Part shown: positions 57,698 through 64,000 of the stretch, piece by piece
Layout: each line of letters starts with the position of its first letter
Numbering within the stretch: the first letter of the stretch is position 1
Assembly: GCA_038252405.1 (NCBI GenBank)
Contig: JBBSAJ010000002.1
Span: forward strand, 1 to 64,000
Direction: 5' to 3'
Origin: DATCDE01 sp038252405
GTDB taxonomy: Bacteria; Actinomycetota; Actinomycetes; Prado026
Length of the DNA stretch: 64,000 nt
Made by a program: the position numbers and the translations under genes
Notes under the pieces: model-generated
Databases searched by the model: none
Told to the model about the DNA's origin: nothing
Seen by the model: the letters and a program-made list of their open reading frames with translations, nothing else

Positions 57698-58800
57698 GCG
57701 GCCGCCCCCGTCGTCGCGGCCGCGGGCTCCTCGGCGGCCAGCCGGCGCCCGACCTCTCGTTGTTGCTGGGCCAGGCCGTAGCGCCGGACCAGCTCGTACG
57801 CGATCACCACGGCGAGCACGATGACCCCCTGCATGATCGTGACGATCTCCTTGGAGACCCCGCCGAGGTCGAGGATCTGCCGGGACGTGTCCAGGAACGC
57901 CCAGAGCAGCGCACCGAAGGCGATCCCGACGGGGTTGTTGCGCCCGAGCAGGGCGATGGCGATCCCGGTGAAGCCGAGCCCCGCTGGGAAGTCCAGCGAG
58001 TAGGTGTAGGACGCGCCGAGCAGCTGCGGCATCCCGACCAGGCCGGCGACCGCCCCGGACAGGAGCATGCTGACCAGCACCATCCGCTTGACGTTGACGC
58101 CGCTGGCCACCGCGGCGGGCTCGGAGTGTCCGGTGGCGCGCAGGTCGAAGCCGAACCGGGTACGGCCCAGTAGGAACCAGTAGCCGAGGCCCATGACGAC
58201 CGCGAGCAGGATGAGGCCGTAGACCTGCTGGGTGGTCCCAGCGATGAGCGAGATCCCCGGTACCTGGCCGGAGGCGGGGATCGGCTTGGTGCCGATGTTG
58301 TTCGACCCCTGCACCGAGACCGCGAGCCGACCCGGGGTCAGCAGGTAGGCCACGACGCCCGTGGCGATGAAGTTGAGCATGATCGTCGAGATGACCTCGC
58401 TGACCCCTCTGGTCACCTTCAGCAGCCCGGCGATGCCGGCCCACATCGCGCCCACCACCATGGCGATGGCGATGGTGACGATCTGCCCGAACGGCGCCGG
58501 CAGCACGACCGAGCCGGCGAACGCGGCGGCGATCATCGCGGCCAGCCGGTACTGACCGTCGACACCGATGTTGAACAGGTTCATCCGGAAACCGATGGCC
58601 ACGGCGAGCGCGGACAGGTAGTAGGTGGTCGCCAGGTTGAGCGTGAGCACCTGGCTGCGGGGCTTGAACCCGTAGTCCACCATCGTGCGGAACACCTCGA
58701 GCGGCGGGTGCCCGGAGATGACGAGGATGACCGAGGTGAGGGCGACCGAGAACACGATCGCCAGCACCGGCGCCGCGACGGCGAGCAGGAATCGCCTCAT
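57694..58800 (-). CDS. Nucleoside ABC transporter permease (first permease, BmpA system)
   Basis: This 368-residue permease has about nine membrane helices. The landmark regions are FRMNLFNIGVDGQYRLAAMIAA (the NxGxxGQ element), IAGLLKVTRGVSEVISTIMLNFIATG, the ATPase-contact loop LRATGHSEPAAVASGVNV, and GFTGIAIALLGRNNPVGIAFGALL. With the partner permease it forms the channel. The stop of the ATPase gene overlaps its ATG region by four bases, so ATPase, both permeases, cdd and deoA are one coupled run. Confidence 0.93.
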   Translation of the reverse strand: MRRFLLAVAAPVLAIVFSVALTSVILVISGHPPLEVFRTMVDYGFKPRSQVLTLNLATTYYLSALAVAIGFRMNLFNIGVDGQYRLAAMIAAAFAGSVVLPAPFGQIVTIAIAMVVGAMWAGIAGLLKVTRGVSEVISTIMLNFIATGVVAYLLTPGRLAVSVQGSNNIGTKPIPASGQVPGISLIAGTTQQVYGLILLAVVMGLGYWFLLGRTRFGFDLRATGHSEPAAVASGVNVKRMVLVSMLLSGAVAGLVGMPQLLGASYTYSLDFPAGLGFTGIAIALLGRNNPVGIAFGALLWAFLDTSRQILDLGGVSKEIVTIMQGVIVLAVVIAYELVRRYGLAQQQREVGRRLAAEEPAAATTGAAA

Positions 58801-60338
58801 GCCGCCTCACCGCCCACGCCGGTCATCGCCGAGCCGAGCTGCTCTGGGGTGACCGTGGCCGGGTCGGCGCTGGCGACCAGCCGGCCGCGCAGCAGCACCC
58901 GTAGCGTGTCGGACAGGCCGATCAGCTCATCGAGGTCGGCCGAGATCAGCAGCACACCGAGGCCCTTCGACCGGGCGTCCTTGAGCAGGTCCCAGATGGC
59001 CGCCTGCGCGCCGACATCGACGCCGCGGGTGGGATGGGCCGCCACCAGCACCCGCGGGTTGCTGCTCATCTCCCGGCCGACGATCAGCTTCTGCTGGTTG
59101 CCGCCGGACAGCGCGGACGCCGTCACGTCGATGCTCGGCGTGCGGACGTCGTACTCGTGCACGATCCGCTCGGTGTCCGCCTTGGCGCCCTTGCGGTCGA
59201 TGAGGGCACCCTTCGCGTTCGGTGGCACGGTCTGGTGACCCAGCATCCGGTTCTCCCACAGCGGCGCCTCGAGCAGCAGGCCGTGGCGGGTGCGGTCCTC
59301 GGGGATGTAGCCCATCCCGGCCTCGCGCCGGCGCCGGGTCGACCATGGCGTGACGTCGGTGTCCCCGAGCTGCACCGCACCCCCCGAGGCGGTGCGCATG
59401 CCCATGATCGTCTCAACCAGCTCGGCCTGGCCGTTGCCCTCGACGCCGGCGATGCCGAGCACCTCGCCCTGGTGGATCGTGAAGGAGATGTCGTCGAGCA
59501 GCAGCCGGCCGCCCGGCGCCGCCAGCGAGAGGTGCTCGACCGTGAGCACCGGCACGTCGGTCACGGTGGACTCACGGGTCTCCGGGGAGGGCAGCTCGGA
59601 GCCGACCATCAGCTCGGCCAGCTGCCGGGCCGTGACCTCGGCGGGGGCGACGGTCGCGACCGTCGTCCCCGCCCTGATCACCGTGATGGTGTCGGCGACC
59701 GACAGCACCTCGTCCAGCTTGTGCGAGATGAAGATGACGGTCAGCCCCTGCCCCTTCAGCTCGCGTAGCGCGTCGAACAGGTCGTCGACCTCCTGCGGGA
59801 CGAGCACCGACGTCGGCTCGTCCAGGATCAGCGTCGTGGCCCCGCGGTAGAGCACCTTGAGGATCTCCACCCGCTGGCGGTCGCCGACCCCGAGGTCCTC
59901 GAGCAGCTCGTCCGGCTCCACCTCGAGGCCGTAGCGCCGCCCGATCGCGTTGATCTCGGTGCGGGCCGCGTCGAAGTCGATCCGCCGGCCCTTCTTGGGC
60001 TCCTGGCCCAGGATGATGTTCTCCAGCACGGTCAGGTTGTCCGCCAGCATGAAGTGCTGGTGCACCATGCCGACACCGCGCGCGATGGCGTCGGACGGCG
60101 AGTGCATGACCACCGGCTCGCCGTCGATGAGCACCTGGCCCTCGTCCGGCTTGTGCATCCCGTAGAGGGTGTTCATCAGGGTCGACTTGCCGGCCCCGTT
60201 CTCGCCGACGATGGCGTGCACGGTGCCCCGCTGGACGACCAGGTCGATGTCGTGGTTGGCCACCACGCCGGGGAACCGCTTGGTGATCCCGCGAAGCTCG
60301 ACGGCAGGAGCCGCTGCGGACTGCGTGTCGGGACTGAT
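58797..60338 (-). CDS. Nucleoside ABC transporter ATP-binding protein (double ATPase, BmpA system)
   Basis: This protein of about 513 residues has two ABC domains. The first has Walker A GENGAGKST (45-53), a changed signature LGVGDRQRVEIL and Walker B TTLILDEPTSVL. The second has a degenerate Walker A GVEGNGQAEL with a good signature LSGGNQQKL, normal for this family. No ATG, GTG or TTG lies at the expected N-terminus: AGGAGG is followed, six bases later, by ATC (60336-60338), with CTG at 60342-60344 directly against it. The nearest upstream TTG (60428) would translate through a terminator-like hairpin. The coordinate given assumes an ATC start; a start-codon error is possible. Confidence 0.85.
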   Translation of the reverse strand: MSPDTQSAAAPAVELRGITKRFPGVVANHDIDLVVQRGTVHAIVGENGAGKSTLMNTLYGMHKPDEGQVLIDGEPVVMHSPSDAIARGVGMVHQHFMLADNLTVLENIILGQEPKKGRRIDFDAARTEINAIGRRYGLEVEPDELLEDLGVGDRQRVEILKVLYRGATTLILDEPTSVLVPQEVDDLFDALRELKGQGLTVIFISHKLDEVLSVADTITVIRAGTTVATVAPAEVTARQLAELMVGSELPSPETRESTVTDVPVLTVEHLSLAAPGGRLLLDDISFTIHQGEVLGIAGVEGNGQAELVETIMGMRTASGGAVQLGDTDVTPWSTRRRREAGMGYIPEDRTRHGLLLEAPLWENRMLGHQTVPPNAKGALIDRKGAKADTERIVHEYDVRTPSIDVTASALSGGNQQKLIVGREMSSNPRVLVAAHPTRGVDVGAQAAIWDLLKDARSKGLGVLLISADLDELIGLSDTLRVLLRGRLVASADPATVTPEQLGSAMTGVGGEAA

Positions 60339-60380
60339 GGCCAGCCTCCTCGCTTCTCCGGTGGTACGGGCGCAACGGAT

Positions 60381-60420
60381 CGGGCCCGGTCCGGACGCTA
60401 CCGCGTCCGGACCGGGCCCG
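60381..60420 (-). terminator. Perfect 18-bp hairpin between the nucleoside-binding lipoprotein and transporter genes
   Basis: CGGGCCCGGTCCGGACGC (60381-60398) pairs at every base with GCGTCCGGACCGGGCCCG (60403-60420) around a TACC loop. It lies 23 bases after the lipoprotein stop and 43 bases before the ATPase start. It likely ends most transcripts and protects the 3' end, so the binding protein is made in excess of the membrane parts. Confidence 0.8.
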
Positions 60421-60442
60421 TGGAGCAACCCGTGGCGATCGG

Positions 60443-61489
60443 TTACGGAGTGGCCGGGACCGTGATCGCGCCGGACTTGATCTGCTCGGCGGCCGCGTCC
60501 GCCTTCGCCGTGTACGGCTGGACCGCGGGGTTCGACGTGGAGTAGCCGACGCCGTCCTTCTTCAGGTCGAAGGTCTGCACGCCGGTGAGCGGTGTGCCGT
60601 CGACGGCCGACTTGATGAAGTCGTAGACCGCCGTGTCGACCCGCTTGATCATCGAGGTGAGGATGACGTCCTTCACGTCAGCCGACGCGGTGAGGTACTG
60701 GTCGGAGTCCACACCGATGGCCAGCTTGCCGGAGGCCTTGGCGGCCTTGAACACGCCGCTGCCGGAGCCGCCGGCTGCTGCGAAGACCACGTCAGCCCCT
60801 GCGTCGAACATGCCCTGCGCCGCGGTCTGGCCCTTGTCCGGCGCGTTGAACCCGGAGAAGTCCGGAGGCTGGGTCAGGTACTTGACCTGAACCTTGATGT
60901 TCGGGTTGATCGACTTCGCACCCGCGGTGTAGCCGGCCTCGAACTTCTGCAGCAGCGGGGTGAGCACCCCACCGATGTAGCCGATGTTGCCGGCCTTCGA
61001 CGCCTGCGCCGCGATGACACCCACGAGGTAGGAGCCCTCGTTCTCGGCGAACACGAGGTTCGCGACGTTGGGCGCCGAGAAGCTCGAGTCGTCGATGATG
61101 GCGAAGTTGATGTTCGGGAACTCAGCGGCGACCTTCTTGGCCGCCGTGGCGTAGGCGAACCCGACCGCGATGACCGGGTTGTAGCCGCCGGACGCGAGCA
61201 GCCGCAGCCGCTCCTCCTTCTGCGCGTCGGTCTCGCCGACGACCGCGGAGAGCTCCTTGGTCTGCACGCCGAAGTCGGTCTTGGCCTTGTCCAGGCCGGT
61301 TGCGGCGGAGTCGTTGAACGACTTGTCGCCGCGACCACCGACGTCGTACGCAAGACCGACCTTGATGTTGGACGTTGCCGAGGGACTGGCACTGGTGCCC
61401 GCACCACCGCCGCTGCTGCTGCTGCCGCAGGCAGCCAGCGCGAGAGCGCCCGCAACCGCCAGAGCGGCCACCTTCATGACCCTGCGCAA
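60443..61489 (-). CDS. BmpA/PnrA-family nucleoside-binding lipoprotein
   Basis: This solute-binding lipoprotein of about 348 residues has a signal peptide with lipobox LALAAC (Cys21 lipidated), a Ser/Gly-rich tether, then the PnrA fold: VGLAYDVGGRGDKSFNDSAATG (binding aspartate region, in part), VIAVGFAYATAAKKVAAEFPNI, NEGSYLVGVIAA, VFAAAGGSGSGVFKA and the end VQPYTAKADAAAEQI. It delivers nucleosides to the ABC transporter encoded downstream. AAGGAG lies six bases before TTG 61487-61489, which is chosen over an ATG four codons later and a GTG eight codons earlier. A strong hairpin follows the gene. Confidence 0.92.
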   Translation of the reverse strand: MRRVMKVAALAVAGALALAACGSSSSGGGAGTSASPSATSNIKVGLAYDVGGRGDKSFNDSAATGLDKAKTDFGVQTKELSAVVGETDAQKEERLRLLASGGYNPVIAVGFAYATAAKKVAAEFPNINFAIIDDSSFSAPNVANLVFAENEGSYLVGVIAAQASKAGNIGYIGGVLTPLLQKFEAGYTAGAKSINPNIKVQVKYLTQPPDFSGFNAPDKGQTAAQGMFDAGADVVFAAAGGSGSGVFKAAKASGKLAIGVDSDQYLTASADVKDVILTSMIKRVDTAVYDFIKSAVDGTPLTGVQTFDLKKDGVGYSTSNPAVQPYTAKADAAAEQIKSGAITVPATP

Positions 61490-61641
61490 GAGGAACTCCT
61501 TCGTCCGATGCACCCCAGGAGCGGGTGCTCACGACCGCGCCTTGTGGGCGCGCTGCTGATGACCGCGAGTGCGCGGTGCCACTGAGAGGCTATTCCTCGG
61601 ACGACCCCGTTCCGTCCGGACAAAGGTCCTTATCCAGACTG
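61490..61641. other. Promoter region of the nucleoside importer operon
   Basis: This is 152 bp upstream of the lipoprotein gene on the minus strand. A TAGCCT hexamer about 100 bases before the start could be a -10, which would give an unusually long leader. No clear operator or riboswitch-like fold was recognised. Confidence 0.3.
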
Positions 61642-62850
61642 TTACCAGACCGAGAGCAGCGCCGATCCGGCCAAAAGCCGCACACCGATCGCAATGGCCC
61701 GCTCGTCCACGTCGAAGCCGCCCTGGTGCAGGTCCCTGGACACCTCGTCGCCCGGCCGGCGGACCCCCAGCCGCGCCAGCGCGCCGGGCACCGTGTCGAG
61801 GTACCAGGCGAAGTCCTCCCCGCCGAGGCTCTGCTCCACCTGGACGACGCTGTGCTCCCCGACCAGCCGCTGCGCCGCTGACTCCAGCACTGCCACCGCC
61901 GCCGCGTCGTTCACCACGGGCGGCACCCCCCGGATGTACTCGACCTGCACCCGCACTCCATAGGGGGAGGCGACCGTCCGCACCGCCTCCTCGACGACGT
62001 CCGGAGCGCTCGCCCAGGCGGCCGCGTCCAGCGAGCGGACCGTGCCCTCGACCTCGCCGGCCTGCGGGATCACGTTGTGCGCCCCGCCTGCCAGGATCCG
62101 CCCCCAGACGAGCGACAGCCCGGCTCGCGGGTCGACCCGGCGGGACAGCACAGCGGGGACGTCGGTCACCACCCGGGCCAGCGCGTAGACCAGGTCGGCA
62201 GTCAGGTGGGGGCGGGCCGTGTGCCCGCCGGGGCCGGCCAGCCGCACCCGCACGTGGTCGGAGGAGCCGGTGATCGGACCCACCCGTAGGCCCACGGTCC
62301 CGACGTCGGCCCGGGGGTCGCAGTGGACGGCGTAGATGCCGGACACCCCGTCCAGCGCGTTCACCGCAAGGACGTCGAGCGCACCCCCGGGGTTGGTCTC
62401 CTCGGCCGGCTGGAAGACCAGCCGGACCCGGCCGGGCAGGAGCCCGGCACGGTCGAGGTCGGCGAGCACCAGTCCGGCGCCGAGCACGACGACCGTGTGC
62501 ACGTCGTGGCCGCAGGCATGGCACCGCCCGGGCACGGTGGACCGGTAGGGGACGTCCTTCTCATCGGCGATGGGCAGCGCGTCCAGGTCGGCGCGCAGCG
62601 CCGTGGCCGGCTCGCCCGAACCCACGTCGCACACCAGCCCGCTGCCGCCGGGCAGCAGCCGGGGAGCCAGCCCAGCCGCTTCGAGCCGCTCGCGGACCAG
62701 CCGGGTGGTACGCACCTCGGCCCGGCCCAGCTCGGGGTGCGCGTGCAGGTCACGGCGCAGCGCGACCAGCTCGTCGGCGTACCCGGCGACCAGGGCGGGG
62801 ACCTGCGCGAGGACGGCGTCCAGCTCGTTGGGCACGGGTGCAGGGTCCAC
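61642..62850 (-). CDS. M20-family amidohydrolase (IAA-amino acid hydrolase/carboxypeptidase type)
   Basis: This 402-residue metallohydrolase has LRRDLHAHPELGRAEVRTT near the start, ALRADLDALPI (metal Asp), the CHACGHDVHTVVVLGAG block with metal His, FQPAEETNPGGALDVL (catalytic Glu pair) and the late metal His in SLGGEDFAWYL region. A dimerisation domain lies at about 185-300. The family removes acyl groups from N-acyl amino acids or opens small amides. The GTG start has TAGCCT six bases upstream, leaderless geometry. It is a stand-alone gene upstream of the nucleoside operon. Confidence 0.9.
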   Translation of the reverse strand: MDPAPVPNELDAVLAQVPALVAGYADELVALRRDLHAHPELGRAEVRTTRLVRERLEAAGLAPRLLPGGSGLVCDVGSGEPATALRADLDALPIADEKDVPYRSTVPGRCHACGHDVHTVVVLGAGLVLADLDRAGLLPGRVRLVFQPAEETNPGGALDVLAVNALDGVSGIYAVHCDPRADVGTVGLRVGPITGSSDHVRVRLAGPGGHTARPHLTADLVYALARVVTDVPAVLSRRVDPRAGLSLVWGRILAGGAHNVIPQAGEVEGTVRSLDAAAWASAPDVVEEAVRTVASPYGVRVQVEYIRGVPPVVNDAAAVAVLESAAQRLVGEHSVVQVEQSLGGEDFAWYLDTVPGALARLGVRRPGDEVSRDLHQGGFDVDERAIAIGVRLLAGSALLSVW

Positions 62851-62856
62851 CCCGGC

Positions 62857-62862
62857 AGGCTA
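62857..62862 (-). promoter_or_regulatory. Candidate -10 box (TAGCCT)
   Basis: TAGCCT on the minus strand lies six bases before the amidohydrolase GTG, the same hexamer as before add. Confidence 0.45.
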
Positions 62863-63084
62863 GTCCCGGCTCGACCCGGCTCGCCCCGGCTCGTCCTCGC
62901 CGGACCCCGGCTCCGGCTGCCGCGACACCTGGACCTGCGTCGGCTCGGACCGCGCCCACGTCCCGGTCAGCTCGCTGGCGTGCTGGAAGCGGGCGGCCTC
63001 GTCCGGCCGCTGTGCGCGGCGCAGCAGCACGACCACCGCGCCCAGGACGAGGACGACCACGACTGCGATCACGAGCAGTGTCAT
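62860..63084 (-). CDS. Small single-helix membrane protein, unknown function
   Basis: This 74-residue protein has one N-terminal helix (LLVIAVVVVLVLGAVVVLL, residues 3-21) followed by a basic stop-transfer region RRAQRPDE and a hydrophilic cytoplasmic tail rich in Glu, Pro, Gly and Ser. Nothing else is recognisable. Its end overlaps the candidate promoter of the amidohydrolase by three bases. The frame has a clean ATG and a typical actinobacterial codon pattern, but it is short, so coding status is probable rather than certain. Confidence 0.55.
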   Translation of the reverse strand: MTLLVIAVVVVLVLGAVVVLLRRAQRPDEAARFQHASELTGTWARSEPTQVQVSRQPEPGSGEDEPGRAGSSRD

Positions 63085-63142
63085 GGGTCAACCGTGACAA
63101 AGCGGATGAATCCGGTCAAGACGCGGCGTGGCTGCACTCCGG

Positions 63143-64000
63143 TCAGAACGCGTCGTTGGGCCGGTACGTTCCCCACACGTCGCGCAGCGCGTCGGACACC
63201 TCCCCCACCGTGGCGCGCGCGGAGAGTGCGGTCCTCATCGGGCGCAGCACGTTGTCGCTGCCCTGCGCCGCGGCCCGGACGGCGTCCAGTGCCGCGGTCA
63301 CCGACCCGTTGTCGCGGTCGGCCCGCAGCCGGGCCAGCCGCTCGGCCTGCTCCGCCTCGATCGCCGGGTCGACCCGCAGCGGCTCGTAGTGCTCCTCCTC
63401 GTCGAAAGTGAACCGGTTGACCCCCACGACGACCCGCTCCCCCGAGTCGATGGAGGTGGCCACGTCGTAGGCGGACCGCTCGATCTCGCGCTTCTGGAAG
63501 CCCTGCTCGATCGCTGCGACCGCCCCACCGAGGTCCTCCACCCGGCCCATCAGGTCGCGGGCTGCGGCCTCGAGCGCGTCGGTCATCGACTCGATGACGT
63601 AGGACCCGGCGAACGGGTCGACGGTGGCGGTCACATCGGTCTCGTAGGCCAGCACCTGCTGGGTGCGCAGCGCCAGCCGGGCCGCCTTCTCCGACGGCAG
63701 CGCGATGGCCTCGTCGAAGGAGTTGGTGTGCAGCGACTGGGTCCCACCGAGGACCGCGGCCAACCCCTGGACCGCGACCCGGACCAGGTTGACCTCCGGC
63801 TGCTGCGCGGTCAGCTGCACCCCCGCGGTCTGGGTGTGGAACCGCAGCATCATCGACTTCGGGTTCTTCGCACCGAACTGCTCGCGCATCACGTGCGCCC
63901 AGATCCGGCGGGCGGCCCGGAACTTGGCCACCTCCTCCAGCAGCGTGGTGCGCGCCACGAAGAAGAACGCCAGCCGGGGGGCGAACTCGTCGACGCCCTG
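63143..64000 (-). CDS. Methylmalonyl-CoA mutase-type large subunit, C-terminal part (5' end outside window)
   Basis: The last 285 residues are visible. The start of this part is FAPRLAFFFVARTTLLEEVAKFRAAR, split here, followed by LRFHTQTAGVQLTAQQPEVNLVRVAVQ, AVLGGTQSLHTNSFDEAIALPSEKAARLALRTQ and VDPFAGSYVIESMTD, the catalytic barrel motifs of the acyl-CoA mutase family. The protein ends VWGTYRPNDAF without a B12-binding domain, so this is the form in which cobalamin is bound by a separate small subunit, as in isobutyryl-CoA-type mutases (IcmA/HcmA). The specificity residues lie outside the window. It fits with the propionyl-CoA carboxylase genes. Confidence 0.88.
   Translation of the reverse strand, partial: QGVDEFAPRLAFFFVARTTLLEEVAKFRAARRIWAHVMREQFGAKNPKSMMLRFHTQTAGVQLTAQQPEVNLVRVAVQGLAAVLGGTQSLHTNSFDEAIALPSEKAARLALRTQQVLAYETDVTATVDPFAGSYVIESMTDALEAAARDLMGRVEDLGGAVAAIEQGFQKREIERSAYDVATSIDSGERVVVGVNRFTFDEEEHYEPLRVDPAIEAEQAERLARLRADRDNGSVTAALDAVRAAAQGSDNVLRPMRTALSARATVGEVSDALRDVWGTYRPNDAF

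Noticed and set aside
58797..60428. TTG at 60428 as start of the nucleoside transporter ATPase
   Set aside because: It lies outside the perfect hairpin at 60381-60420, has no ribosome site, and the extra residues are the translated repeat.
61490..61641. Purine riboswitch before the nucleoside-binding lipoprotein
   Set aside because: The region is long enough, but I could not find the paired stems and conserved junction bases of known purine riboswitches.
1..64000. CRISPR arrays, tRNA or rRNA genes, integrases and transposases
   Set aside because: None was recognised by eye on either strand. Short tRNA genes could be missed without a covariance-model scan.

Overview
The window is very GC-rich DNA with frequent GTG and TTG starts, chains of ATGA/GTGA start-stop overlaps, and typical actinobacterial families: an LCP protein, purE/purK, two-part acyl-CoA carboxylases with an epsilon subunit, a trimeric-type PNP and a DUF222/HNH tail. 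It comes from a member of the Actinomycetota. The genus cannot be fixed from the sequence alone. No rRNA, tRNA, CRISPR array, prophage or transposase gene was seen.

Layout. (1) 1-140 holds the tail of a DUF222/HNH endonuclease-like gene. (2) 156-5257 carries five genes matching, step for step, the Wbp route to UDP-2,3-diacetamido-2,3-dideoxy-mannuronic acid: 6-dehydrogenase, 2-epimerase, 3-dehydrogenase, aminotransferase and N-acetyltransferase. (3) 5364-16669 is a tightly coupled minus-strand operon of six glycosyltransferase-type genes around a Wzm/Wzt-like ABC exporter. One of these genes fuses two modules. A divergent LCP gene (16822-18351) could attach the finished glycan to the wall. 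(4) 18390-20493 has a CoA-binding protein and purE/purK. (5) 20744-23640 encodes two related LPXTG surface proteins with no sortase nearby. (6) 23669-28489 is a leucine/isovalerate-type catabolic operon (acyl-CoA dehydrogenase plus both methylcrotonyl-CoA carboxylase subunits), divergent from a TetR regulator with two matched operators. (7) 29199-34570 has a GtrA protein, two tandem GAF-GGDEF proteins, a class III adenylate cyclase and a PH-domain membrane protein. (8) 34587-42714 has birA, the propionyl-CoA carboxylase beta and epsilon subunits, maf, an S1P-lyase-like PLP enzyme abutting an FGGY kinase, and a biotin carboxylase/BCCP alpha subunit. (9) 42727-49403 has a glycine/aspartate-rich membrane protein, an LpdA-like quinone reductase, a gamma-glutamylcyclotransferase, PNP, a phosphopentomutase/phosphohexomutase, a GNAT and deoC. 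(10) 49410-61489 continues nucleoside use: an aldehyde dehydrogenase pair, adenosine deaminase, thymidine phosphorylase, cytidine deaminase and a BmpA-type nucleoside ABC importer. (11) The right edge has an M20 amidohydrolase, a small membrane protein and the C-terminal part of a methylmalonyl-CoA mutase-type subunit.

How the parts fit. Regions 2-3 plus LCP look like one surface-glycan pathway: sugar nucleotide, polymer, export, attachment. Regions 9-10 form a nucleoside uptake and breakdown set, in which PNP and DeoA release pentose-1-phosphates, a mutase interconverts them, DeoC gives acetaldehyde plus glyceraldehyde-3-phosphate, and an ALDH could oxidise the aldehyde. Regions 6, 8 and 11 serve branched-chain amino acid, odd-chain and propionyl-CoA metabolism.

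The observations most worth following up are the kinase/S1P-lyase-like pair, the split Wbp cluster with a fused glycosyltransferase, the tandem TetR operators, a nested palindromic element at 53270-53381, a possible ATC or CTG start for the nucleoside transporter ATPase downstream of a perfect 18-bp hairpin, and a recurring TAnnnT-N6-8-start arrangement suggesting many leaderless mRNAs.
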